This document shows positions 30,642-41,295 of a DNA stretch of 64,000 bases, piece after piece (positions within the stretch are counted from its first letter, which is position 1; the number at the start of each line of letters is the position of its first letter). The notes below the pieces were generated by a model that ran no database searches, was not told where the DNA came from, and saw only the letters and a list, made by a program, of their open reading frames with translations. The translations under genes were made by a program, and so were the position numbers. This DNA is from an uncultured Pelagibacteraceae bacterium (GTDB lineage Bacteria > Pseudomonadota > Alphaproteobacteria > Pelagibacterales > Pelagibacteraceae). Where the stretch lies: contig CACLNT010000001.1 of NCBI GenBank assembly GCA_902608385.1, positions 1-64,000 on the forward strand, given 5' to 3'.

Positions 30642-31870
30642 AGAAATTTAGATTATTTAAACTAATATTGTTAACATTATTTTTTTTTAAAATATTCTTA
30701 ACCCAATCATCGTTTGCAAATTATGATTTGGAAACTGAAAGTAAGCTTTGGGAGAAACTTGATAAAAACTTAAAAGAAAAGAAACAAGAAAAACAAAGAG
30801 AAAAAGAACAAGAGGAACAAAGATTAAAACAAGCTGAAGAAGAAGAAAAACAAAAAGAGCAAGAGGAAAAAAGACAAAAAGAGCAAGAGGAGAAAAAATT
30901 AAAACAAGCGGAAGAAGAAAAAAAATTAAAAAAAACAGAAGAAGCACAAAGAAAAAAAGAGCGAGAAAAACAAAAAATTTTATTAAGTAAATTATTTCCA
31001 AAAAACGAAACATCGATAATTGCAAAAATTAATAACGAAATTATTACGAGTCATGATCTGATAGTTGAGATTAAATATTTAGAAGCACTTAATCCAAGCT
31101 TAAAAAATTTAACAGGGGAACAGAAAACAAAAGTAGCAAGAGAATCAATAATTAGAGAAAAAATAAAAACCATTGAAATTCTTAAATATTTCAAATTAGG
31201 CAAAGATTCAAATTACCTAAATGAAATTATAGCTAAAAATTTCGAAAAATTAGGTTTAAAAAACAAAATTGAATTTGAGAACTATTTATCAAAATATGAT
31301 CTTACAATTGATGACGTTAAAAAAAAATTTGAAATTGAAACTACTTGGAACTCATTAATATTTCAAAAATACAAGGAACAAGTTAATATTGATGTAGAAA
31401 AGTTGAAAAAAAAATTAAATGAAGAAAAATCTAAATTAAATAAACAAGAAGTATTTTTATTATCAGAAATACTTTTTAATGCTGAAAGTAAGGAAGCATT
31501 AGAAGAAGAGTATAAAAAAATATTAAAAAGTATAAAAGAAATAGGATTTAAAAACACAGCAAACATATACAGCGTTTCAGATACAGCAAAATTTGGAGGA
31601 TTATTAGGATGGATTCAAAAAAATCAAATCTCAAAAAAAATTTATAATGAATTGTCAAAAATAAATGTTGGAGAATTTACAAGCCCAATTAATATACCTG
31701 GTGGAGTAATTATAATAAAAATAAATGAAAAAAAAATAAGTGAATTAGAAATAGATTTTAATCTTGAGTTAAAAAAAATGATTCAGTTTGAAAAAAATAG
31801 GCAACTAAGACAATTTTCATCAATATATTATAAAAAAATAAAAAATAACGCTGAAATATATGAAAATTAA
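30638..31870 (+). CDS. surA: SurA-like periplasmic peptidyl-prolyl isomerase with charged coiled-coil insertion
   Basis: Signal peptide, charged repeat, SurA N-domain 'IIAKINNEIITSHDL', parvulin domain; lies between lptD and pdxA. Confidence 0.85.
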   Translation: MKKFRLFKLILLTLFFFKIFLTQSSFANYDLETESKLWEKLDKNLKEKKQEKQREKEQEEQRLKQAEEEEKQKEQEEKRQKEQEEKKLKQAEEEKKLKKTEEAQRKKEREKQKILLSKLFPKNETSIIAKINNEIITSHDLIVEIKYLEALNPSLKNLTGEQKTKVARESIIREKIKTIEILKYFKLGKDSNYLNEIIAKNFEKLGLKNKIEFENYLSKYDLTIDDVKKKFEIETTWNSLIFQKYKEQVNIDVEKLKKKLNEEKSKLNKQEVFLLSEILFNAESKEALEEEYKKILKSIKEIGFKNTANIYSVSDTAKFGGLLGWIQKNQISKKIYNELSKINVGEFTSPINIPGGVIIIKINEKKISELEIDFNLELKKMIQFEKNRQLRQFSSIYYKKIKNNAEIYEN

Positions 31871-32846
31871 ACCAATAATAGTTGTATCAGGAGAGCCTTA
31901 TAGTATTTTTTTAGAAATTTTTTTTAAAACTTTAAAAAATAAAAAAATTAAAAATTGTAAATCTCCTATTTTAATTATTGCTTCTTATGATTTGCTCTTA
32001 AAACAAATGCGTAAATTAAAATATTCTTTTAAAATAAAATTACTTGATAACAATTTTACTAATTTAAATATGCTTAGTAATAAAAATATTAATCTCATAA
32101 ATATAAATTTTAATTACAATAAAACATTTGATAAAATTTCAACTAAATCAAACAAATATATTGAACAATGTTTCAATTTAGGGCTAAAGCTTATGAAGCA
32201 AAACAAAGGACGTGCACTAATTAATGGGCCAATTTCAAAGAAACATTTTTTGAAAAAAAAATTTCCTGGTATTACTGAATATATTTCATCTAAAACTGGA
32301 CATTCGGGAAAAGAAGTTATGCTTATATATAATAAAAATCTTGCTGTAAGCCCAATTACTACTCATTTGCCATTAAAAAATATTTTCAAAAAAATAACAA
32401 AAAAAAAAATAATTAAACAAGTAATTACTATAAATAAATTTTACAAAAAATTTTTAAACAAAGTGCCAAATATTGCTATTACTGGTTTAAATCCTCATTG
32501 CGAGTCTTCAAAAGACAAAAATGAAGAAAAAGAAATAATTAATCCTGCAATAAAAAAATTGTCAAAAAAAAAAATTAAAATTTTAGGTCCTTTTGCTGCA
32601 GACACATTGTTTATAAAAAAAAATATAAAAAAATTTGATGTAATTATTGGTATGTATCATGATCAAGTATTAACACCAATTAAAACTCTTTATGAATTTA
32701 ATGCTATAAACATTACGTTAGGATTGCCATTTATTAGAATTTCTCCAGATCATGGTACAAATAATCAAATGTTAGGACAAAAAAAATCTGATCCTTCAAG
32801 TTTTCAAGAAGCTATAAACTTTGCTGATAAAATCCGTGTTAACTAA
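31860..32846 (+). CDS. pdxA: 4-hydroxythreonine-4-phosphate dehydrogenase
   Basis: NGPISKKHF, GHSGKEVMLIY, GLNPHCESSKDKNEEKEII, GPFAADTLF, MYHDQVLTPIK. Confidence 0.95.
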   Translation: MKIKPIIVVSGEPYSIFLEIFFKTLKNKKIKNCKSPILIIASYDLLLKQMRKLKYSFKIKLLDNNFTNLNMLSNKNINLININFNYNKTFDKISTKSNKYIEQCFNLGLKLMKQNKGRALINGPISKKHFLKKKFPGITEYISSKTGHSGKEVMLIYNKNLAVSPITTHLPLKNIFKKITKKKIIKQVITINKFYKKFLNKVPNIAITGLNPHCESSKDKNEEKEIINPAIKKLSKKKIKILGPFAADTLFIKKNIKKFDVIIGMYHDQVLTPIKTLYEFNAINITLGLPFIRISPDHGTNNQMLGQKKSDPSSFQEAINFADKIRVN

Positions 32847-33627
32847 ACCCAAAAAAAGCTTAGGCCAAAATTTTTTAATTGATAAAAATATATTACAAAA
32901 AATTGTTAATAGCGTCTCAATATATAAAAATAAGGAAATTTTAGAAATAGGACCTGGGACAGGAAATCTTACTCATTATCTTGTTAAAAAAAATCCAAAA
33001 AAAATTTTTGTCGTTGAAAAAGATAGTGAATTATCATTATTTCTCAGTGAAAAATTTAAGAACAAAATAAATATTATTAACGAAGATGTATTAAAAATTT
33101 CTGAAAATTTAATTTCAAAGCAGAAATTAATTGTTTTTGGCAATCTACCTTATAATATTTCTACTAAAATTTTATCAAAATGGATAATATCTACAAATAA
33201 AAGCTTCTGGTTTAGTAAGCTTATTTTAATGTTTCAAAAAGAAGTTGCGGATCGGATTGTTTCTGAAATTAACACGTCTAGTTATGGTAGATTATCGATT
33301 TTATCTAATTGGAAACTGGATATTGAAAAAGTTATGGATATTAGTCGAAACAGTTTTTTTCCAAAACCAAAGGTGGAAAGTTCTTTGTTAATTTTTTCAC
33401 CAAAAAATAAATTTTATAAAATAAAAAATTCTAAAAATCTTGAAATGATTACTCGAATTTTTTTTAACCAAAGAAGAAAAATGATAAAAAAACCTTTTAG
33501 TCAAATATTTAAAAATCCAAATCAAATTGCTAAAAAACTTAATATTGATTTAAATTTAAGGCCACAAAATCTTTCACTTGACATCTACTATAAAATTACA
33601 AAAGAATATGAAAATTTAAGATGTTAA
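32836..33627 (+). CDS. rsmA: 16S rRNA dimethyladenosine transferase
   Basis: [36 protein letters not shown] start at 32836 preferred over TTG 32821. Confidence 0.95.
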   Translation: MLTKPKKSLGQNFLIDKNILQKIVNSVSIYKNKEILEIGPGTGNLTHYLVKKNPKKIFVVEKDSELSLFLSEKFKNKINIINEDVLKISENLISKQKLIVFGNLPYNISTKILSKWIISTNKSFWFSKLILMFQKEVADRIVSEINTSSYGRLSILSNWKLDIEKVMDISRNSFFPKPKVESSLLIFSPKNKFYKIKNSKNLEMITRIFFNQRRKMIKKPFSQIFKNPNQIAKKLNIDLNLRPQNLSLDIYYKITKEYENLRC

Positions 33628-34248
33628 TTTCTTAACATGTTTTAAAACTAATTCCTTGTTGTATTCATTAGTGGAGTTATTAATTTCAGATTCTATTAAA
33701 TTGCAAATTTGATTAAAGCAACCTTGTAAGTTATCATTAATAACAACGTAATCATAATTTTTCCAATGTAGTATATCTTTGTCAAATTGTTTCATTCTTT
33801 CTTCTGCTATTAATTTATCTTTCATGTCTCTATTTGATAACCTATTAAACAAAACTTCTTTACTTGGCGGTAAGACAAAAAAAGTTATTAGTCTATATTG
33901 TAGTTTTTTACTTTTAATTTGCTGTGCCCCTTGCCAATCAATATCAAAAATAACATTTTTCCCATTTTTAAGGTTATTTATTACAGGTGTTTTTGTGGTT
34001 CCGTAAAAATGATTAAACACCTCTGCGTATTCTAGGAATTCATTTTTTTTTATTAAATCTTTAAATTCATCATTATTAATAAAATGATAATCTTCATCTT
34101 GAGTTTCATTTACTCTTGGTTTTCTTGTTGTGTGTGAAATGGAAATATGAAAATCTTTATTCTTTGATAGCAGCTTTACGAGTGTTGTTTTTCCTGCTCC
34201 AGATGGTGAAGATAATATTAACATTATCCCATCTTTATTTGAGGACAT
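33616..34248 (-). CDS. gmk: Guanylate kinase
   Basis: [42 protein letters not shown]. Confidence 0.97.
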   Translation of the reverse strand: MSSNKDGIMLILSSPSGAGKTTLVKLLSKNKDFHISISHTTRKPRVNETQDEDYHFINNDEFKDLIKKNEFLEYAEVFNHFYGTTKTPVINNLKNGKNVIFDIDWQGAQQIKSKKLQYRLITFFVLPPSKEVLFNRLSNRDMKDKLIAEERMKQFDKDILHWKNYDYVVINDNLQGCFNQICNLIESEINNSTNEYNKELVLKHVKKLTS

Positions 34249-34258
34249 TTAATATTAA

Positions 34259-34498
34259 CTAATTACTTTTGCTCTCTATAAATTTAATTGCGTCACCTAC
34301 AGTTAAAATTTTTTCTGCTTCACTGTCAGAAATTTCTGAACCAAATTCCTCTTCAAAAGCCATAACCAATTCAACTGTATCTAAACTATCAGCGCCAAGA
34401 TCATCAATAAAACTTGATTCGTCTGTTACTTTAGCTTCATCAACACCTAGGTGATCCACAACAATTTTTTTCACTTTGCTTGAAACGTCTTGTGACAT
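34259..34498 (-). CDS. acpP: Acyl carrier protein
   Basis: [23 protein letters not shown]. Confidence 0.98.
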   Translation of the reverse strand: MSQDVSSKVKKIVVDHLGVDEAKVTDESSFIDDLGADSLDTVELVMAFEEEFGSEISDSEAEKILTVGDAIKFIESKSN

Positions 34499-34547
34499 AA
34501 TTATTCCTTTTCGTTATATTTTGTTATTAGATTAAAAAGTAGTTTTG

Positions 34548-35285
34548 TCAACCCATATACATGCCGCCGTTAACATGCATAGTTTGCCCTGTAATATAGC
34601 TTGATGACTCCGATGATAAGAATATTACTGTATTTGCAACATCTTTAGGTAAACCAAACTTATCCATAGGAATTTTTGATTTAATAATTTCCTTCCATTT
34701 TTCATTAATTTGGTCTGTCATATTTGTTGTTATGTAGCCTGGAGATATACAGTTAACTGTAATATTTTTTTTTGCGTATTCTAAAGCTAAACTTTTTGAC
34801 ATTGAAATAATTGCTGCCTTTGATGCCGCGTAATTAGACTGACCCACATTTCCAGTATGTCCTATTACTGATGTAATGTTTACTATTTTTCCATATTTAT
34901 TTTTAAGCATTTTTTTTATAGCAAATTTTGATAATAAAAAAGTTGAAGTCAAATTTATATCAATAACTTTTTTCCACTCTTCAATATCCATTCTTATAGA
35001 CAAGTTGTCTTGATTGATGCCCGCATTATTAATTAAAATATCAACATTGCCACCTAGTTCATTGGATGAGTTATCTATAAATTTTTCAATATCTTCGTGT
35101 TTAGATGTATCAAAGCTAAGAGTTTTTAAATTTTTAAATTTATTTTTTAATTCTTCTAATTTATTAGCATTTCTACCAGTTGCTAAAACAGTAGCTTTAG
35201 CTTCAATAAATTTTTCTACAACAGAACTTCCTATACCTCCGGTTGCACCAGTTACAATTACTTTTTTATTTTCTAAACTAGTCAT
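34548..35285 (-). CDS. fabG: 3-oxoacyl-ACP reductase
   Basis: VTGATGGIGSSVV, NNAGINQDNLSIRM, YAASKAAIISMSKSLALEYA. Confidence 0.96.
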   Translation of the reverse strand: MTSLENKKVIVTGATGGIGSSVVEKFIEAKATVLATGRNANKLEELKNKFKNLKTLSFDTSKHEDIEKFIDNSSNELGGNVDILINNAGINQDNLSIRMDIEEWKKVIDINLTSTFLLSKFAIKKMLKNKYGKIVNITSVIGHTGNVGQSNYAASKAAIISMSKSLALEYAKKNITVNCISPGYITTNMTDQINEKWKEIIKSKIPMDKFGLPKDVANTVIFLSSESSSYITGQTMHVNGGMYMG

Positions 35286-36210
35286 CTATATTTATTAACT
35301 TTATATCCTCTTCTGTATTTATTGCACTAACTTTTACGTTTTTATCAATTCTTTTAATTAATCCAGACAAAACTTTACCTGGTCCTATCTCAATAAATTT
35401 ATCAGTACCTTTTGCTATCATTAATAAAACACTTTCTCTCCAACGCACTCTGCTCTCGATTTGTTTAATTAACAATTTTTTTATTAATTTTGCATCTGTA
35501 GTTTCTTTACCAGTAACATTTGAAATTAAAGCATTTTTTGGATTTTTAAATTCTAAATTTTCAATTTCTTTACTCATTATTTCTGTGGCTTTCTTCATTA
35601 AATTACAATGAAAAGGAGCGCTAACTGGCAATTTAATATTTTTAATGTTATTTAATTTTAAATCTAAAGAAAATTTATCTATATCGTTAATCTTTCCACT
35701 GACCACTACCTGTCCTTCAGAATTATCATTTGCTATAAAACATTCATATTTGTTTTTGTTTTCTTGAATAATTTTTTCTATTTTTGTTAAGTCTGAACCC
35801 AATATAGCTAACATTCCACCTTCACCTTTTGGAACAGCGCTCTGCATAGCATTTCCTCTAACTTTTAAAATTTTTAATGTATCAGAAAAACTTAATACAT
35901 CAGCTGAGGCTAATGCAGTATATTCTCCTAAAGAATGTCCGGCAAAAAAACTAGCTTTGCTTAAATCTAAATTGAATTCTTTTTTTAATAATTGAAATAT
36001 CGAATATCCCACCAAAAAAATTGCGGGTTGTGTATTTTCTGTTAAATCTAATTGTTCTTTTGTTCCTTCTAAAATTAAACTAGATATTGAAAAATCCAAT
36101 ATATTGTCTGCTTCATTAAAAAGTTTTTTTACAATATCAAATTTTACATGAAGTTCTTTGCCCATACCTACTGTTTGAGAACCTTGACCTGGAAATATTA
36201 GCGAAAACAT
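35278..36210 (-). CDS. fabD: Malonyl-CoA:ACP transacylase
   Basis: FPGQGSQTVGMGKEL, GHSLGEYTALA, SAPFHCNLMKKA. Confidence 0.97.
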   Translation of the reverse strand: MFSLIFPGQGSQTVGMGKELHVKFDIVKKLFNEADNILDFSISSLILEGTKEQLDLTENTQPAIFLVGYSIFQLLKKEFNLDLSKASFFAGHSLGEYTALASADVLSFSDTLKILKVRGNAMQSAVPKGEGGMLAILGSDLTKIEKIIQENKNKYECFIANDNSEGQVVVSGKINDIDKFSLDLKLNNIKNIKLPVSAPFHCNLMKKATEIMSKEIENLEFKNPKNALISNVTGKETTDAKLIKKLLIKQIESRVRWRESVLLMIAKGTDKFIEIGPGKVLSGLIKRIDKNVKVSAINTEEDIKLINIDD

Positions 36211-36297
36211 TTAAATATTTAAAATTTTATTATGCTTTTAAGTGTTGTAATTAAAGAATTATAATAGTATATCCTGATTTTTTATAAAAAATCAAAT

Positions 36298-36651
36298 ATG
36301 AATTTATACGAACATACAATTGTAATAAAACAGGATGTTGGCGCTACACAAATAAAGAAATTAACTGAAAAATATTCAAAAATCGTTGAAAGCAATGATG
36401 GAAACATAGTTCAAACTGAAAATTGGGGATTGCTAAACTTATCTTACATAATTAAAAAAAACAAAAAAGCCAACTACATACATTTCAAAATCAAAGGTGG
36501 TGGAAATATTATTAAAGAATTAGAAAAAAATGAAAGTTTAGATCAAAATCTTTTAAGGTACATGACTGTAAAAGTTAAAAAATTTGATTTAGAGGCAAAT
36601 TATTTTGCAAAAAGAGAAGAAAAAACGAAGAAAGAAAATAACAATAATTAA
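36298..36651 (+). CDS. rpsF: 30S ribosomal protein S6
   Basis: S6 fold sequence, rpsF-rpsR-rplI order. Confidence 0.94.
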   Translation: MNLYEHTIVIKQDVGATQIKKLTEKYSKIVESNDGNIVQTENWGLLNLSYIIKKNKKANYIHFKIKGGGNIIKELEKNESLDQNLLRYMTVKVKKFDLEANYFAKREEKTKKENNNN

Positions 36652-36653
36652 TT

Positions 36654-36929
36654 ATGATAAAAAAGAAAAGAATACAAAATAAAAAAAATAAACAAAGTAA
36701 TTTTTCAAAACTAAGTATATTTCAAAATAATAAATATAAATTCAAAAAATCTTGCCCACTTTCAATAAAAGGAGCACCAACTATTGACTATAAAAATATA
36801 AAATTATTAAAAAGATATACATCTGAAAATGGAAAAATATTACCTTCAAGAATTACTAATGTTTGTCAAAAAAAACAAAGGGAACTTTCGCTTTCAATCA
36901 AGAGAGCAAGAAATTTGGCGTTAATTTAA
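36654..36929 (+). CDS. rpsR: 30S ribosomal protein S18
   Basis: [48 protein letters not shown]. Confidence 0.96.
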   Translation: MIKKKRIQNKKNKQSNFSKLSIFQNNKYKFKKSCPLSIKGAPTIDYKNIKLLKRYTSENGKILPSRITNVCQKKQRELSLSIKRARNLALI

Positions 36930-37388
36930 ATGAAAGTAATTTTGCTAGAAAATCTAAGAAAAATTGGATCAATAGGAGAAGTTATTGATGTTAAAAGAGG
37001 TTTTGCAAGAAATTATTTAATTGCTAAAAAAAAAGCTCTTTACGCATCAAAAGAAAATATAAAAGAAGTTGAAAAAATTAAATCTGCTCTAGGAAAAAAA
37101 GATTTAGAAAAGAAAAAAGAAGCAAAACAAATTTTTGAAAAAATTAATAATAAAATATTTTCAATTAAAAAATTAAGTACCGAAAATGATGAGTTATATG
37201 GTTCTGTAAAACCTACTGAGATTTCAAAAATAATCTTAGAAAATATAAAAATAGATATAAATCCTTCATTAATTCAACTAATGAATGAAATTAAAGCACT
37301 TGGAAAATTTAAAGTTAAAATAAATTTACATTCTGAAATACAAGCTGAAATATCTATAAATGTAGTTGCGGCTGAATCTGTTCATTAA
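36930..37388 (+). CDS. rplI: 50S ribosomal protein L9
   Basis: MKVILLENLRKIGSIGEVIDVKRGFARNYLI. Confidence 0.97.
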   Translation: MKVILLENLRKIGSIGEVIDVKRGFARNYLIAKKKALYASKENIKEVEKIKSALGKKDLEKKKEAKQIFEKINNKIFSIKKLSTENDELYGSVKPTEISKIILENIKIDINPSLIQLMNEIKALGKFKVKINLHSEIQAEISINVVAAESVH

Positions 37389-37460
37389 TTAAATTATACA
37401 ATTTTTTCCCCAGTGTATTTTTCTTATTTGATTTAAGTTTTTTTCATATACCATTTAGAT

Positions 37461-38879
37461 ATGAATAATAACTTAAGTGTAGTTAAAGATGTATTTAAAG
37501 AATTACCAAATAATATAGAAGCGGAACAAGCAGTATTAGGCTCAATACTAGTATCAAATGAAATATTTGATGAAATTAATATAATTATTTCAAATATTAA
37601 TTTTTATGATCCTATGCACCAAAAAATTTTTTCTGCAATTGAAAATCTTATTTACAAAGGAATGCTTGCTAATCCAATTACTCTAAAAAATTATTTTGAA
37701 AATGAAAAAGATGATTTAAATATTCCAGAATACTTGGTCAAAGTTACAAAATTTTCAACTTCATCAAGGCAAGCAATTGAATACTCTAAAATTATTTATG
37801 ACATGTTTGTTAGAAGAGAATTAATTAAAATATCCGAAACGACAATTGATTCAGCTAAACTAAATGATCTCAATGTTAGTGGACAAAATATTATAGAAAA
37901 TTCTGAAAGATTATTATTTGACCTTGCGGAAAAAGGTTCCTTTAATTCTTCATTGGTAAAATTTGATGAAGCTATGAAGTACACAATTGAAATGGCTTCA
38001 AATGCATACAAAAATGATGAAGGAATTGTAGGAGTTCCAACAGGATTAAGAGATTTAGATGATAGACTTGGTGGTCTTCATAAATCAGATTTAATAATTA
38101 TTGCTGGGCGCCCTTCTATGGGTAAAACAGCTTTAGCAACTAATATTGCATTTAACGCCGCACAAAAAATACAAAATGAAGGCAAAAAATCATCTATTGC
38201 ATTTTTTTCTTTAGAAATGTCATCTGAACAATTATCAACAAGAATTTTGGCAGAGCAATCTAGAATAAAATCAAATGATATAAGACGAGGCAGAATTTCT
38301 GAAGAACAATTTGACAAATTTATTGAAACTTCAAAAAATATTTCTGAATTACCTTTGTTTATTGATGAAACTCCAGCAATTAGTATTGCAGCAATGAGCA
38401 ACAGAGCTAGAAGAATTAAGAGATTATTTGGATTAGATATGATTGTTGTTGATTACATACAATTAATGAGAGGAACAACTTTTAATAAAGATGGAAGAGT
38501 CCAGGAAATTTCACAAATTACCCAAGGTCTTAAAGCAATAGCAAAAGAATTATCAGTTCCTGTGGTTGCACTCTCACAATTATCTAGACAAGTTGAACAA
38601 AGAGATAATCATAAGCCTCAACTATCAGATCTGAGAGAATCAGGTTCAATAGAACAAGATGCCGATGTTGTAATGTTTGTTTATAGAGAAGCTTACTATT
38701 ATGAAAGACAGCAACCAAGACCAAACACCGTTGAACATGCTGAATGGCAGGCGAAAATGAATGAAGTGGCAAATTTAGCTGAAATAATTATTGGAAAACA
38801 AAGACATGGACCAACAGGAAACGTAATGCTAGAATTTGAGCCAATGTTTACCAAATTTAAAGATACTCAAAATAGCTAA
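37461..38879 (+). CDS. dnaB: Replicative DNA helicase
   Basis: LPNNIEAEQAVLGSIL, AGRPSMGKTALATNIA, LSQLSRQVEQRDNHKPQLSDLRESGSIEQDADVVMFVYR. Confidence 0.98.
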   Translation: MNNNLSVVKDVFKELPNNIEAEQAVLGSILVSNEIFDEINIIISNINFYDPMHQKIFSAIENLIYKGMLANPITLKNYFENEKDDLNIPEYLVKVTKFSTSSRQAIEYSKIIYDMFVRRELIKISETTIDSAKLNDLNVSGQNIIENSERLLFDLAEKGSFNSSLVKFDEAMKYTIEMASNAYKNDEGIVGVPTGLRDLDDRLGGLHKSDLIIIAGRPSMGKTALATNIAFNAAQKIQNEGKKSSIAFFSLEMSSEQLSTRILAEQSRIKSNDIRRGRISEEQFDKFIETSKNISELPLFIDETPAISIAAMSNRARRIKRLFGLDMIVVDYIQLMRGTTFNKDGRVQEISQITQGLKAIAKELSVPVVALSQLSRQVEQRDNHKPQLSDLRESGSIEQDADVVMFVYREAYYYERQQPRPNTVEHAEWQAKMNEVANLAEIIIGKQRHGPTGNVMLEFEPMFTKFKDTQNS

Positions 38880-38902
38880 TATAAAATATATAATGGTACT
38901 AA

Positions 38903-41293
38903 ATGTTTTCACATTTATATCAAAATAATGTTCTTAAAAAACCTAAAGCAATATTTATACTTTTAATTATCGCATTATTAGGATTTGGATATTTTTCTAA
39001 AAATTTTAAACTAGACGCTTCATCTGATACCCTTTTAATTGAAGGTGATCCAGATTTAAAATATCTCCGAGAAATTACTGAAAGATACGGTGCAAAAGAA
39101 TTTTTAGTTTTAACTTATACTCCTAAACAAGCCATGGTCTCTGAAAGTTCAATGAACAATCTTCTAAGTTTAAAGTATAAAATTCAAAGCTTAGATTGGG
39201 TTCATGGCGTTATAACGCTATTAGATATTCCATTATTACACAGTACAGATGATACATTAACTGAAAGACTCAAAAATTTCAGTACATTAAAAAGTGAAGG
39301 AATTGATAAAGAAAGAGGTTTCAATGAAATTTTAAATAGCCCAGTTTTTAGAAATTTTGTAATAAGCGAAGATGGAAAAACTACTGGAATTATTGTTAAT
39401 CTTAAAAAAGATGAAAAATTAAAACAATTAAAAAATAAAAGAGAGATTGAAAATTACAAAAATGTCTTAAAAAAAAAAAATCATGAGAATATTCTTGAAA
39501 TCAGAGAAATAATTAAAAGCTACAGTGACGTAGGAAAAATTCATCTTGGTGGAATACCTATGATAGCTGATGACATGATGACATTTATTAAAAGTGACAT
39601 TATTGTTTTTGGCATTGGAGTTTTATTATTTATTATTGCAACACTCTGGTTTGTTTTTAGAAAAGTTGTATGGATTATAGTTCCAATAAGTAGCTGCTTC
39701 TTTTCTGTTTTAATTATGACAGGTCTGCTTGGTCTGCTAGGCTGGAAAGTTACAGTAATATCCTCAAACTTTATTGCTCTAATGTTAATTTTAACAATGG
39801 CAATGAATATTCATATGAGCACACGTTTTTTGCAATTAAAAAAAAACAATCCTGATTTAAAGAACTCTGAAATAATTTTAATGACAACTTCTAAAATGTT
39901 TTGGCCTATAATTTACACTGTCTTAACTACAATTTGCGCTTTTCTTTCATTAATTTTTAGTGAAATTAAACCAATTATTGATTTTGGGTGGATGATGTCT
40001 TTAGGTTTAATAACATCTTTCATAATCACTTTTACTTTATTGCCAACAATATTAAATTTTTTATCTTCAGAAAAAACAACTATCAAAGAACAAGGTAATT
40101 CTAAAATAACTGAATTTTTTGGAAAAGTTTCAATAAAAAATAAAACAACAATTTTTTCAGTAACCGGCCTGGTTATTATTTTAAGCATATTAGGTATTAG
40201 TCGATTAGAAGTGGAAAATAGTTTTATTAATTATTTTAATAAAAAAACTGAAATTTATAAAGGCATGAAACTTATAGATGAAAAACTAGGAGGAACTACT
40301 CCACTTGAAATAATTTTAAAATTTCCATCTAAACAAAAAAATGAAACAAATGATGACGAAAACTTTGATGATTGGGAAGATGAAGAAGAACAAGATGATA
40401 AAAAATACTGGTTTACCAAAGATAAAATTGACAAAATTGAAAAAGTTCATAATTACCTAGAAGAATTACCATTTATTGGTAAAGTTTTATCCTTTTCATC
40501 AATCATTCAAGTCGCAACTCAATTAAACAATAATGAGCCACTTGGAAGTTTAGAAATGGGAGTTCTTTATACTAAAATTCCAGAAAACATAAAAAAAGAA
40601 ATTGTTGATCCTTATATTTCCATTGAAGATAACGAAGCAAGAATAAGTTTAAGAATTAAAGATTCAGAAAAAAATTTAAGAAGAAATGAGTTAATAAATA
40701 AAATTCAGCATGACTTAGAAAATAAACTTGGATTTAAAAAAGAAGAATTTAAATTAGCAGGCGTTCTAATATTATTTAACAATCTTTTACAAAGTTTGTT
40801 TAAATCTCAAATACTAACATTGGGCTTTGTCATGATGGGAATTTTTTTAATGTTTTTAGTATTATTCAAAAATATAAAACTATCTTTAATTGGTGTAGTT
40901 CCAAACTTTATTGCCGCATTTTTTATTTTAGGAATTATAGGATTACTTGGTATTCCTCTAGACATGATGACAATAACTATTGCCGCTATTACCATTGGTA
41001 TAGCGGTTGATAATAGCATTCATTATATTTATAGATTTAAAGAAGAGTTTAGCAAAACAAATAATTATGAAGATACATTAAAATTATGTCACTCAACAGT
41101 TGGAATAGCAATACTTAACACTTCTATTACTATTGTTTTTGGTTTTTCAATTTTAGTTTTTTCTAATTTTATTCCAACTATTTATTTTGGAGTTTTTACA
41201 GGCATAGCTATGTTATTAGCGATGATTTCTGTTTTGACTCTCTTGCCCTCATTAATATTAATAACTAAGCCTTTTAATAATAAGCTTAGCTAA
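38903..41293 (+). CDS. RND/MMPL-superfamily transporter-like membrane protein
   Basis: Two 5-6 TM blocks, ITIGIAVDNSIHYIYRFKEE motif, large loops. Confidence 0.88.
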   Translation: MFSHLYQNNVLKKPKAIFILLIIALLGFGYFSKNFKLDASSDTLLIEGDPDLKYLREITERYGAKEFLVLTYTPKQAMVSESSMNNLLSLKYKIQSLDWVHGVITLLDIPLLHSTDDTLTERLKNFSTLKSEGIDKERGFNEILNSPVFRNFVISEDGKTTGIIVNLKKDEKLKQLKNKREIENYKNVLKKKNHENILEIREIIKSYSDVGKIHLGGIPMIADDMMTFIKSDIIVFGIGVLLFIIATLWFVFRKVVWIIVPISSCFFSVLIMTGLLGLLGWKVTVISSNFIALMLILTMAMNIHMSTRFLQLKKNNPDLKNSEIILMTTSKMFWPIIYTVLTTICAFLSLIFSEIKPIIDFGWMMSLGLITSFIITFTLLPTILNFLSSEKTTIKEQGNSKITEFFGKVSIKNKTTIFSVTGLVIILSILGISRLEVENSFINYFNKKTEIYKGMKLIDEKLGGTTPLEIILKFPSKQKNETNDDENFDDWEDEEEQDDKKYWFTKDKIDKIEKVHNYLEELPFIGKVLSFSSIIQVATQLNNNEPLGSLEMGVLYTKIPENIKKEIVDPYISIEDNEARISLRIKDSEKNLRRNELINKIQHDLENKLGFKKEEFKLAGVLILFNNLLQSLFKSQILTLGFVMMGIFLMFLVLFKNIKLSLIGVVPNFIAAFFILGIIGLLGIPLDMMTITIAAITIGIAVDNSIHYIYRFKEEFSKTNNYEDTLKLCHSTVGIAILNTSITIVFGFSILVFSNFIPTIYFGVFTGIAMLLAMISVLTLLPSLILITKPFNNKLS

Positions 41294-41295
41294 TT

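Noticed and set aside
30687-31025. 112-aa minus-strand Leu/Phe-rich ORF opposite surA
   Set aside because: Produced by the reverse complement of the E/K repeat in surA; low-complexity artefact, not a membrane protein gene.
36248-36265. 18-mer TAATTAAAGAATTATAAT shared with 57628-57645
   Set aside because: Contains only A/T-rich promoter-like words; in such an AT-rich sequence the match may be chance or a shared -10 region, not a mobile repeat.
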